Assembly: GCA_009783395.1 (NCBI GenBank)
Contig: WRHA01000251.1
Location: 1-5,314 of the forward strand
Reading direction: 5' to 3'
Length of the DNA: 5,314 bases
Origin: Defluviitaleaceae bacterium
Lineage (GTDB): Bacteria; Bacillota; Clostridia; Lachnospirales; WQUN01
Shown here: positions 1 through 5,238 of the stretch, in pieces
Position numbering within the stretch: position 1 is the stretch's first letter
How the letters are laid out: each line of letters starts with the position of its first letter
Notes under the pieces: generated by a model
Database searches by the model: none
What the model saw: only the letters and a program-made list of their open reading frames with translations
What the model was told of the DNA's origin: nothing
Program-made: the position numbers and the translations under genes

Positions 1-28
1 ACCGTCGCTTGAAGAAAATCGGCCGCAC
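1..28 (-). CDS. Start of a downstream gene, probable MacB-type ABC permease (5' fragment only)
   Basis: After the ATPase stop codon the minus strand carries a purine-rich AGAAGGGA stretch (about 34-41) followed by GTG at 28. This opens a frame reading MRPIFFKRR that runs off the window. No other ATG, GTG or TTG lies in the 48 bases after the ATPase, so this is the only visible start. The gap to the ATPase is about 20 bases with no terminator, so it belongs to the same operon. In MacB/YknZ-type operons the gene after the ATPase normally encodes the four-helix permease with a large extracytoplasmic domain. The short basic N-terminus suits a cytoplasmic lead-in to a first membrane helix, but nine residues identify nothing. 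The permease identity is inferred from context alone. Confidence 0.5.
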
Positions 29-48
29 GCGTTTCCCTTCTCGAATTT

Positions 49-756
49 TTACCCGGTTGCCCCCGCCGTAATCGGATTTTTTACAGGTTCGTCCGAAATA
101 ATGCGCCCGTCCTTAAACGCCACGATACGATTTGTGTGGTTTGCAATGTCGGGTTCGTGGGTTACCATAACAATTGTTACGCCCTCGCGGTTAAGTCGCT
201 GAAAAATCGTCATAATTTCGTCGCCGGATTGGCTGTCCAGGTTGCCCGTCGGTTCATCGGCAAGCAAAATTGCGGGGTTGTTTACCAAAGCCCTCGCGAT
301 TGCAACGCGTTGCTTTTGTCCGCCGGAAAGCTCCGCCGGTTTGTGATGCACTCGGTCGCCAAGCCCAACTCTGTCGAGAGCTTCAAGCGACGCGGCGCGG
401 CGTTTTTTTCTGCGAACCTCGGCGTAAAGCATGGGAAGCTCCACGTTTTGCAATGCGTTAAGGCGCGGAAGCAAATTATAGGATTGGAAAACAAACCCGA
501 TTTTTTGGTTTCGGATTTGCGCAAGCTTCTTTCCTTTAATAAGCGAAACGTCCTCGCCGTCAAGAAAATATTTTCCGCTGTTAAAATTGTCCAAGCATCC
601 CAAAATGTTCATCAACGTAGATTTGCCCGAGCCGGATTGCCCCATAATTGACACAAACTCGCCAAGCCCCACCGAAAAACCAACATCACGAAGCGCCGTA
701 ACCTCAATAGCTCCATTACGGTAAATTTTATTCAGACTTTCTATTTGTATTATCAT
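49..756 (-). CDS. yknY: MacB/LolD-type ABC transporter ATP-binding protein (YknY-like)
   Basis: This is a cytoplasmic ATPase of 235 aa that would power an ABC exporter, a usual length for the MacB/LolD/YknY family. All nucleotide-binding motifs are intact: Walker [10 protein letters not shown] (residues 39-47), Q-loop Gln91 in [12 protein letters not shown], signature LSGGQKQR (143-150), Walker B ILLADEP with catalytic Glu168, D-loop TGNLDS (170-175) and the switch His200 in MVTHE. The Q-loop wording and the [10 protein letters not shown] block are typical of the MacB/LolD branch rather than importers. The ATG at 756 is chosen because the protein opens with the family-typical [13 protein letters not shown] purine-rich AGGGAAG lies about 9 bases upstream. 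The gene follows the adaptor by 25 bases. The symbol rests on family plus synteny with yknWXYZ. The substrate is unknown. Confidence 0.95.
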   Translation of the reverse strand: MIIQIESLNKIYRNGAIEVTALRDVGFSVGLGEFVSIMGQSGSGKSTLMNILGCLDNFNSGKYFLDGEDVSLIKGKKLAQIRNQKIGFVFQSYNLLPRLNALQNVELPMLYAEVRRKKRRAASLEALDRVGLGDRVHHKPAELSGGQKQRVAIARALVNNPAILLADEPTGNLDSQSGDEIMTIFQRLNREGVTIVMVTHEPDIANHTNRIVAFKDGRIISDEPVKNPITAGATG

Positions 757-785
757 GGGGACAGACTTCCCTTTTGTATTATCAT
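733..785 (-). repeat. Tandem duplication (29-base period) spanning the ATPase start
   Basis: Two 24-base copies lie at 733-756 and 762-785, offset by 29 bases, and match at 21 of 24 positions. On the minus strand each begins ATGATAATACAAA and ends AAGTCTG; the middle is TAGA in the gene copy and AGGG in the upstream copy. The gene copy is the first eight codons of the ATPase. The upstream copy overlaps the adaptor stop codon (ATGA, stop at 782-784). Because 29 is not a multiple of three, the upstream ATG opens only a ten-codon reading frame ([10 protein letters not shown]) ending in a TGA that overlaps the true ATG at 756. The changed middle supplies the AGGGA part of the presumed ribosome binding site. 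Confidence 0.9.
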
Positions 786-2263
786 GGTTGATGGGGTGTT
801 GAGGTGGGCGTGGCGGGGGTGGTTGAGGCCGGTGTGATCGAGGGGAGGGGGCGGACGATCATGCCTTCGTACATAAGGGTTGTTGGGTTGTTTACAATGC
901 GGCTGTTTTCAAAAATGCCAATCGCTTCAATATACATGGCACTAAATTCGCCGAGCTGCACGTCGACACGCTCCAGTACGGATTCATCGGTAATAACAAA
1001 TACAAATGTTTCGTCGCCGCCCGCGCTTACAGTTGACATAAGCGGAACAACCAAAGTGTCCTCGATGACGCCGGTAACAATGTCGGCATCAACGGTGTTT
1101 CCCGCACGAATGCGCGACGTTTCTGCCACAGCAATTTCTGCCGTCACAACCGTTTCAATCGTATTTCCCATTTGACGCGGCGCGGCGAGGGGATGAATCA
1201 AATCGATATATCCGGCATAACGGTGACCGCCGATCGCGCCGCTTGAAATTTCGACTTCCTGACCGACATCCAACCCGCCCGCTTCATTTTCGGGAACGTG
1301 AACAATTACGACAAGGTTCTCGTTCGAAACATCTGCGATTTCAAGAAGCGGCCGCCCGGAAATGCTAAACTCACCCGCTTCAACGAGTACATTTATCACG
1401 GTGCCGGAAACGGTTGCGCGTTCCTCGTGTTCGAAATCCGCTATATTTCTTTCGATTAGGGCAATATTAAGCTGTGCGCGCTCGATTGCGACCTGCTGAA
1501 GATATGCCTGGTTTACAGCTTCCGGGCGCGTAACGCGGTTTATCACGGCGTCGCGTTGTGTTTGCGCGAGGCGTTCCGCTTCTTCTGCCATCGGAAGACC
1601 CGACGCCACCGAATCGCGCTGAAGCACTGCAATCGCCAGTTGATCCTCCAGTCTGCGCACGGCATCGCTCGCGTTGTCGCGCTCGACACGGGCGATTACG
1701 CCGTTTTCGTAAAGAACTTGCATGTCGGCAAGGGTGTCGCCGGCGGTTTCGATGCCGTCGGCAAGCTGTGCTATTTGCAAATCAATTTGCCCGAGTTGTG
1801 CCTCGATATTTATTATTCCTGCGCGGGCTTGTTCGATTTGATTTTCTGCCGCATGAATTTCCGCCTCTGCCGGGCCGATTCTCGTTGCCGCAAGCCCCAG
1901 TTCCGCCGAACGCAGTGCCAACCGCGCCTCCGCAAGTTGATCGTCCAAGGTTTCCAAAATATCCGCGTCGTAAGTGATAAGCAAGTCGCCCACACTAACG
2001 GTATCGCCGACTTTAACATGAACCTCCAAAATCTGTGCCGATGTCACAGGGAAAACGATTGTGCGATCCCGCAGTTCGACATTGCCTCTCGCGCTTACGC
2101 GGCTTGTTATGGTTTGCATTGAAGGATATGACCAGTGAACAGGCGTAGCCCCACGGGGAACCCCGTCGGTTTCCTCTTGACCCGTCATGATTACATTAAA
2201 AATAACAAACCCGATGAGTACAACGGCAATTACAGAAATTATTGCAATTTTCTTCTTACTCAC
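782..2263 (-). CDS. HlyD/RND-type efflux adaptor subunit (YknX-like)
   Basis: This is the membrane-anchored adaptor of an ABC exporter, 493 aa. A single N-terminal helix (residues 5-27, after MSKKK) anchors it, with the rest outside the membrane. The first lipoyl half is at about 68-100 (ILEVHVKVGDTVSVGDLLITY). A long alpha-helical hairpin rich in Ala, Glu, Gln and Leu follows (about 103-280), then the second lipoyl half (VSGTVINVLVEAGEFSISGRPLLEI, about 285-309). The beta-barrel and membrane-proximal domains occupy about 315-470. A Pro/Thr/Ser-rich tail fills 472-493. It is longer than I recall for B. subtilis YknX (under 400 aa). There is no lipobox. The start is GTG, sharing its first base with the preceding gene's TAG (TAGTG). 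The local GGGG upstream is a weak ribosome binding site, so coupling by re-initiation is likely. The ATPase follows at 756. Confidence 0.9.
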   Translation of the reverse strand: MSKKKIAIISVIAVVLIGFVIFNVIMTGQEETDGVPRGATPVHWSYPSMQTITSRVSARGNVELRDRTIVFPVTSAQILEVHVKVGDTVSVGDLLITYDADILETLDDQLAEARLALRSAELGLAATRIGPAEAEIHAAENQIEQARAGIINIEAQLGQIDLQIAQLADGIETAGDTLADMQVLYENGVIARVERDNASDAVRRLEDQLAIAVLQRDSVASGLPMAEEAERLAQTQRDAVINRVTRPEAVNQAYLQQVAIERAQLNIALIERNIADFEHEERATVSGTVINVLVEAGEFSISGRPLLEIADVSNENLVVIVHVPENEAGGLDVGQEVEISSGAIGGHRYAGYIDLIHPLAAPRQMGNTIETVVTAEIAVAETSRIRAGNTVDADIVTGVIEDTLVVPLMSTVSAGGDETFVFVITDESVLERVDVQLGEFSAMYIEAIGIFENSRIVNNPTTLMYEGMIVRPLPSITPASTTPATPTSTPHQP

Positions 2264-3081
2264 TACATCAGCCCCGCGCCAATCAGAACATCATACATCC
2301 ACCAAATACTCATGTACGATACGATGTGGACGGTCAGTCCTGCAAGGAAATATACACCTGCAATAATTCCGGCCTTCACATTGCAAAACTCGCCTAACAC
2401 TTTTACGCCGATAAAAGCCAGCACAGAAGACCATATCGGAAATATGCCTATGCCTGAAAATATGTTGTAGGAAAGCTGGTCGAATGTACCGTTTCGGGCA
2501 AAAACAGCCGCAAGGGTTGTCATATCCAAGAGGCTTCCGGTAAGAGACATTAAAGAGGCCACTACAAGCGCGCCAACCGCGAAAATCGCATAAATATGCA
2601 TACACATTGAAAACAGCTGACCAAATTTCGCTTTGCCCCGCAATATTTTCGAAAGAATAAAGAGCCCAACGGCGTAAAGAAGGCACGCAATCAGCGGCAG
2701 TATAAATGCCATCGCAATATGCGAAAGCCATGTTATTGCAGTCATCGCTTCCGCCATCGGAATTTCGCCGTATTCATTTGCAAGGGCAGACATATCGAAG
2801 AAGTCTCTGCCGTATCTCTCGATTGAAATGTTTGAAAGCTCGCGTTCGTACATTTCGGTCACTCTTACATTTGGGACAACGGTTACAAGCCCAATAACAA
2901 CAGCCAACAAAAACGGCACCAAAAACACGGGGCGCGCTTTTATGTTGCTCATAAGTTCGCCCGGGGCGACGAATAAACTGATAATTCGCTTCCCCGGGCT
3001 CATTTTTACTGTTTCGGGTTCAGTTTCGGGTTTAGTTTCGGGTTCAATGGTGCGTGTTAATTCGTTGTGATTTTCCTGCAA
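2263..3081 (-). CDS. YIP1-family polytopic membrane protein (YknW-like)
   Basis: This 272-aa protein has about five hydrophobic helices (roughly residues 51-70, 117-145, 160-182, 207-229 and 234-258). Its N-terminus is hydrophilic and charged, followed by the opening RIISLFVAPGELMSNIKARP typical of bacterial YIP1-domain proteins (a block ending in a Pro before helix 1). In B. subtilis the YIP1 protein YknW sits directly upstream of YknXYZ and assists that exporter; the same order is seen here. The start is TTG at 3081, chosen because AAGGAG lies 8 bases upstream. The alternative Met27 has no ribosome binding site and would remove the repetitive PET segment. It follows the TPR gene by 23 bases and overlaps the adaptor start by one base. 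The exact role is inferred from context. Confidence 0.82.
   Translation of the reverse strand: MQENHNELTRTIEPETKPETEPETVKMSPGKRIISLFVAPGELMSNIKARPVFLVPFLLAVVIGLVTVVPNVRVTEMYERELSNISIERYGRDFFDMSALANEYGEIPMAEAMTAITWLSHIAMAFILPLIACLLYAVGLFILSKILRGKAKFGQLFSMCMHIYAIFAVGALVVASLMSLTGSLLDMTTLAAVFARNGTFDQLSYNIFSGIGIFPIWSSVLAFIGVKVLGEFCNVKAGIIAGVYFLAGLTVHIVSYMSIWWMYDVLIGAGLM
3012..3047 (-). repeat. In-frame 12-base tandem repeat, three copies
   Basis: On the plus strand the unit TTTCGGGTTCAG is repeated at 3012-3023, 3024-3035 (C to T at position 10) and 3036-3047 (last base A). It lies in the 5' part of the YIP1 gene. Being a multiple of three, it encodes the repeated tetrapeptide Pro-Glu-Thr-(Lys/Glu) around residues 13-25. 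Copy-number change would lengthen or shorten the cytoplasmic N-terminal tail without a frameshift. Confidence 0.9.
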
Positions 3082-3104
3082 AATAGATTCTCCTTTTCTG
3101 ATGT

Positions 3105-4520
3105 CTACTGTAATGACTCTAAAGTAGTCATCATGTTATTAAATCTTGTACGCTCTGCGCCTGTAAAAGGTGTGGGCAAGCCCGGCGCACGCTCATACAG
3201 CTCGGATAATGCCGCCAAGGCATCAGTCAAACGCCCGTCATCGTAGTATAAATTGCCGAGCATAAAGAGCAGACGATTCCACTGATCCGATTCATCGTCA
3301 AGAAAACGCTGCGCGTTTGCAAGGTGAATAACTGCCATGTGGGAATCCCGCGGTGTTGCGTTAAAAGCGGCAAGCCCCAAATTATAATAATTTTGTCCGA
3401 GAAGTGGGTAGGCCTCGGTTAAAATAAAATTTGCGCGTTGCTGAATGTTGGGCGGCAAGCCGGAGAAATCCCCGATAAGCTCCAAGCGATTTACTGCATC
3501 ACGCAGTTCATCGTCGAGGAAGTCAAAATAAGCAATATTTACTTCGCTTTCCCGATGCAAAGAGTCGTTTTCGATTTGCGCCCGCACCAAGTCTGCTTCC
3601 AAAGCCTCGATTTCACGCCCGCGTGCGGCATATTCTTCGGCGGCCTGTGTAATCCGCGCACGATAATTCACGCTTGCCTCTGCGTGCGCATCCTCAAGCC
3701 GCTGATTCTCTGCTTCCCACGACCGCCTGAGTGCGGGAACCAACAGAAAATACAACGCCGCCGACGCAACCGCAATGCCGATTATAAACATAAAAAGTTC
3801 GGCCACGTGAAAATTCTTTTTCTTTTTTTCCTCGAGATCAATCGTTTTGTACGGCCCCTTGGGGATGGGTTGACCCTTAGGTTTTGTCGATGCCTGGCGC
3901 GAAGGCTTCTTTCCGGGAAAAATAATTGCATAATAATTCAGCGCGACGGGGTTCATTATATCAAGCGAAAGAACGCGTTCCGCAGCGGTGGCGGCGCGTT
4001 CGCGTTCGTTTTGGATTAGGTAGCACAGCGTTAAGAGATTAAGCGCGTCGACAAAGCGCGGATTAATTTCCACGGCTTTTTTCAGCTGAATAATCGCCAA
4101 ATCGTCGCTTTTATGCCTAATATGCTCCAATGCCTGGTTGTACATATCAACGGCATCGTTTAGCCCTTCGAGTTTTCGGGCGTTTTTGTTTACACTTTCG
4201 ATATATTTTGTCGCAAGATTATCCTCTTTAAGCATCGACTGGCTTACAATCCAGTGTTTTAACGCTTCCCCAACATGCCCAACCTCAAACAAGGCAAGCC
4301 CGAGAAGGTTTCGCGAGGGTACGTTGTTTTTATTTATCGCAATGCTTTTTGTCAAAAGTTCAATGCCGTGAAAAAGATCGCCGACCCTAAGCCTTTCGAG
4401 CCCCTTGTTGTGCAATCTGTCGGAGAGGCGAACGGTTCCCATGTAAAGAACAGTGTCGACCTTGCAGGCCGGACATTTTACGCCGCCGCTGAAATTTTTC
4501 AGGCAGTTAGGACATTTCAC
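3105..4520 (-). CDS. Zinc-ribbon / TPR membrane-anchored protein with extracytoplasmic coiled coil
   Basis: This 471-aa protein has no family name I recognise, but its layout is clear. An N-terminal zinc ribbon carries Cys3-Cys6 and Cys16-Cys19 (CPNC and CPAC). TPR-like helical repeats follow (about 38-200, e.g. AIIQLKKAVEINPRFVDALN at 142-161). Next come a Lys/Pro linker with a KKKK patch (232-235), one membrane helix (about 241-263), a charged coiled coil (about 266-325) and a second TPR-like region (about 362-445). The basic patch before the helix favours N-inside, so the zinc ribbon and first TPR set would be cytoplasmic and the coiled coil plus second set outside. The start is GTG at 4520, with AGGAGG 8 bases upstream. 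It overlaps the preceding small ORF by 14 bases. As first large gene of an exporter operon it may scaffold or sense; this is inference. Confidence 0.85.
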   Translation of the reverse strand: MKCPNCLKNFSGGVKCPACKVDTVLYMGTVRLSDRLHNKGLERLRVGDLFHGIELLTKSIAINKNNVPSRNLLGLALFEVGHVGEALKHWIVSQSMLKEDNLATKYIESVNKNARKLEGLNDAVDMYNQALEHIRHKSDDLAIIQLKKAVEINPRFVDALNLLTLCYLIQNERERAATAAERVLSLDIMNPVALNYYAIIFPGKKPSRQASTKPKGQPIPKGPYKTIDLEEKKKKNFHVAELFMFIIGIAVASAALYFLLVPALRRSWEAENQRLEDAHAEASVNYRARITQAAEEYAARGREIEALEADLVRAQIENDSLHRESEVNIAYFDFLDDELRDAVNRLELIGDFSGLPPNIQQRANFILTEAYPLLGQNYYNLGLAAFNATPRDSHMAVIHLANAQRFLDDESDQWNRLLFMLGNLYYDDGRLTDALAALSELYERAPGLPTPFTGAERTRFNNMMTTLESLQ

Positions 4521-4662
4521 TTTCGTCTCCTCCTGCCGCCTTGCCGGAAATATATTGCAACAGATCCATTATATCCAGCACTTCATCCTTGACCGCTGTT
4601 TCAACATCGTCAACAAGGCGTATGGGCTTATATTTACCGATTTCCTCTTTAAAATCAATCAT
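4507..4662 (-). CDS. Small hypothetical protein, first gene of the exporter operon
   Basis: A 51-codon frame (MIDFKEEIGKYKPIRLVDDV... ending GGDESEMS) opens with ATG at 4662, with GGGAGA 8 bases upstream. It lies about 50 bases downstream of a good promoter. Its 3' end holds the AGGAGG ribosome binding site of the TPR gene and overlaps that gene by 14 bases in another frame. This arrangement is typical of translational coupling. The product is acidic, with an amphipathic, probably helical centre (DDVETAVKDEVLDIMDLLQYI, about 18-38) and no cysteine, signal peptide or membrane helix. I do not recognise a family. It could be a genuine small cytosolic partner of the TPR protein, or a leader ORF whose translation feeds the downstream start. 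Ribosome binding site, position and clean codon content make me fairly confident it is translated. Confidence 0.7.
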   Translation of the reverse strand: MIDFKEEIGKYKPIRLVDDVETAVKDEVLDIMDLLQYISGKAAGGDESEMS

Positions 4663-4680
4663 ATGGCAGTTCTCCCGATC

Positions 4681-4699
4681 AACTTTTTAACTAAAAGTT
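4681..4699 (-). promoter_or_regulatory. Small hairpin in the operon 5' leader
   Basis: AACTTTT (4681-4687) and AAAAGTT (4693-4699) form a 7-base stem with a 5-base loop between the predicted transcription start and the GGGAGA ribosome binding site. It is AT-rich and weak. It may help keep the leader open or stabilise the mRNA end, but no known leader family is recognised. Confidence 0.35.
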
Positions 4700-4717
4700 A
4701 CATTTTGATTACATTTT
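4698..4717 (-). repeat. Tandem 9-mer direct repeat overlapping the -10 element
   Basis: TTACATTTT occurs at 4698-4706 and 4709-4717 (plus-strand reading), one DNA helical turn apart (11 bases). The right copy overlaps the -10 hexamer and the left covers the predicted transcription start. This is a plausible regulator site, but both copies are AT-rich and could be chance. Confidence 0.45.
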
Positions 4718-4740
4718 AACATATTTGCCTTATTTCGCAA
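4713..4740 (-). promoter_or_regulatory. Sigma-70/SigA-type promoter of the exporter operon
   Basis: On the minus strand TTGCGA (4735-4740; four of six match to TTGACA) is followed after 16 bases by TAAAAT (4713-4718; five of six match to TATAAT). An extended -10 TGT sits directly before the -10. Transcription would begin near 4706, giving a leader of about 44 bases before the small ORF. It lies just downstream of the terminator of the preceding small gene, so the operon must be initiated here. Confidence 0.72.
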
Positions 4741-4752
4741 GGGGAAACAGGC

Positions 4753-4779
4753 TTTTTTTTGAAAATTTTTCAAAAAAAA
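4753..4779. repeat. 27-base AT-only-stem perfect palindrome
   Basis: TTTTTTTTGAAAA (4753-4765) and TTTTCAAAAAAAA (4767-4779) are perfect inverted copies around a single central T. The right arm is shared with the U tract of the adjacent terminator. It may act as a reverse-direction or back-up terminator, or simply reflect curved AT-rich intergenic DNA. Confidence 0.6.
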
Positions 4780-4811
4780 TTCAGCCCGTCAATTTGTGAC
4801 CGGCTGAATTT
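4772..4811 (-). terminator. Intrinsic terminator of the small acidic protein gene
   Basis: The minus-strand transcript folds AAATTCAGCC (4802-4811) with GGCTGAATTT (4777-4786) as a 10-base stem. A second inner stem GTCA/TGAC (4797-4800 with 4787-4790 region) is possible inside the loop. The U run encoded at 4772-4779 follows immediately. It lies 22 bases after the stop codon at 4833 and separates this gene from the exporter operon. Confidence 0.85.
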
Positions 4812-4832
4812 AAATGATTCCACGCTTATTTT

Positions 4833-4988
4833 TTAGTATTTTTTTGCCAAGGCAGGGTCATAAGTCATAACTGAACCAAAATCTTCGTCTTCATTCTCGA
4901 GTCCAAGATTGTCAATGTGTTCGTCAAACGTTCCCGGCTTGTCCACCTCCGGCAACCAACGCTTTTTGTCTTTTTCGGTAAACTCCAT
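4833..4988 (-). CDS. Small acidic hypothetical protein with C-terminal tyrosine
   Basis: This is a 51-aa protein if translation begins at ATG 4988 (MEFTEKDKKRWLPEVDK...). The start is favoured because AGGAGG (4996-5001) lies exactly 7 bases upstream. A longer 60-aa form from ATG 5015 (MSQKTGGDI...) has a near-consensus AAGGTGG also 7 bases upstream, so both could be used. The protein is hydrophilic and acidic, with a DEHIDN and an NEDEDF cluster, and ends ALAKKY. It has no cysteine, signal peptide or membrane helix. I do not recognise a family. It is a single-gene unit, isolated by terminators at 5181-5229 and 4772-4811, and lies directly upstream of the exporter operon. A regulatory or peptide-precursor role cannot be shown from sequence. 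Confidence 0.78.
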   Translation of the reverse strand: MEFTEKDKKRWLPEVDKPGTFDEHIDNLGLENEDEDFGSVMTYDPALAKKY

Positions 4989-4995
4989 AATGTCC

Positions 4996-5001
4996 CCTCC
5001 T
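4996..5001 (-). promoter_or_regulatory. Ribosome binding site deciding the 51-aa start
   Basis: AGGAGG is a full match to the anti-Shine-Dalgarno core and sits 7 bases before ATG 4988. It lies inside the possible 60-aa reading frame (encoding part of Thr-Gly-Gly), which favours the internal start as the main one. Confidence 0.75.
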
Positions 5002-5027
5002 GTTTTTTGAGACATGACATCACCACC

Positions 5028-5056
5028 TTCCCTACGATATGTATGTAGCTAGGGAA
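5028..5056 (-). promoter_or_regulatory. Leader hairpin abutting the upstream ribosome binding site
   Basis: TTCCCTA (5028-5034 plus strand) and TAGGGAA (5050-5056) are perfect 7-base inverted arms with a 15-base loop. In the minus-strand mRNA the 3' arm overlaps two bases of the AAGGTGG that precedes the alternative ATG at 5015. Folding could favour the internal start at 4988. Confidence 0.4.
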
Positions 5057-5130
5057 TGTTTCATTCATGGCAGACGCACACGCTCGAAAGTTGTGGGGAT
5101 AAATCTACCACGTTTTGTCGCAATGTATAA

Positions 5131-5142
5131 GTCAAATTTGAC
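5131..5142. promoter_or_regulatory. 12-base perfect palindrome, possible operator
   Basis: GTCAAATTTGAC is its own reverse complement. It lies in the leader of the small acidic gene, about 115-140 bases before the start codons. Flanking TTG/CAA and TTATAC elements are present on the minus strand, but I could not place a well-spaced -35/-10 pair. Since a strong terminator closes the gene upstream, a promoter must exist between 5016 and 5180, so the palindrome is a reasonable operator candidate. Confidence 0.4.
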
Positions 5143-5180
5143 AACTGTGTTTTCAGTCCGGATGTTGTTTGCTCGTCTGC

Positions 5181-5229
5181 AAAAAAAAATTGGTGCGGGT
5201 AGTGTCACTACCCGCACCAATTTTTTTTT
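5181..5229 (-). terminator. Strong, symmetrical intrinsic terminator
   Basis: The 24-base arms 5181-5204 and 5206-5229 are perfect inverted copies around one base. The core TTGGTGCGGGTAGTG is GC-rich and each side carries nine A/T, so U tracts result in both directions. It begins 9 bases after the stop codon of the upstream gene (5239), which it clearly serves. The sequence would also stop plus-strand transcription, though no plus-strand gene enters it. Confidence 0.93.
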
Positions 5230-5238
5230 CTACGAATT

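Noticed and set aside
136..651. Plus-strand frame of 171 codons opposite the ABC ATPase
   Set aside because: It is antisense to a gene with every ABC motif intact. The translation shows no domain features.
786..850. G-rich plus-strand tract that might form a G-quadruplex
   Set aside because: Runs of three or more G are separated by loops that are too long for a canonical four-tract motif. The richness is explained by Pro/Thr codons of the adaptor tail.
1556..2122. Long plus-strand open frame (188 codons) opposite the adaptor gene
   Set aside because: It lies wholly antisense to a clearly recognisable HlyD-type gene, has no ribosome binding site of note, and its translation is Cys/Arg-rich and family-less. 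It is a shadow of the real codon usage.
4865..5068. 67-codon minus-strand frame overlapping the small acidic gene
   Set aside because: The ATG at 5068 has no ribosome binding site. The frame overlaps the better-supported small gene, and its product looks like out-of-frame translation (Lys/Arg/Thr-rich).
5092..5105. Sequence resembling a DnaA box (TTATCCCCACA on the minus strand)
   Set aside because: It has two extra bases relative to the TTATCCACA consensus, and no cluster of similar sites or origin context is present.
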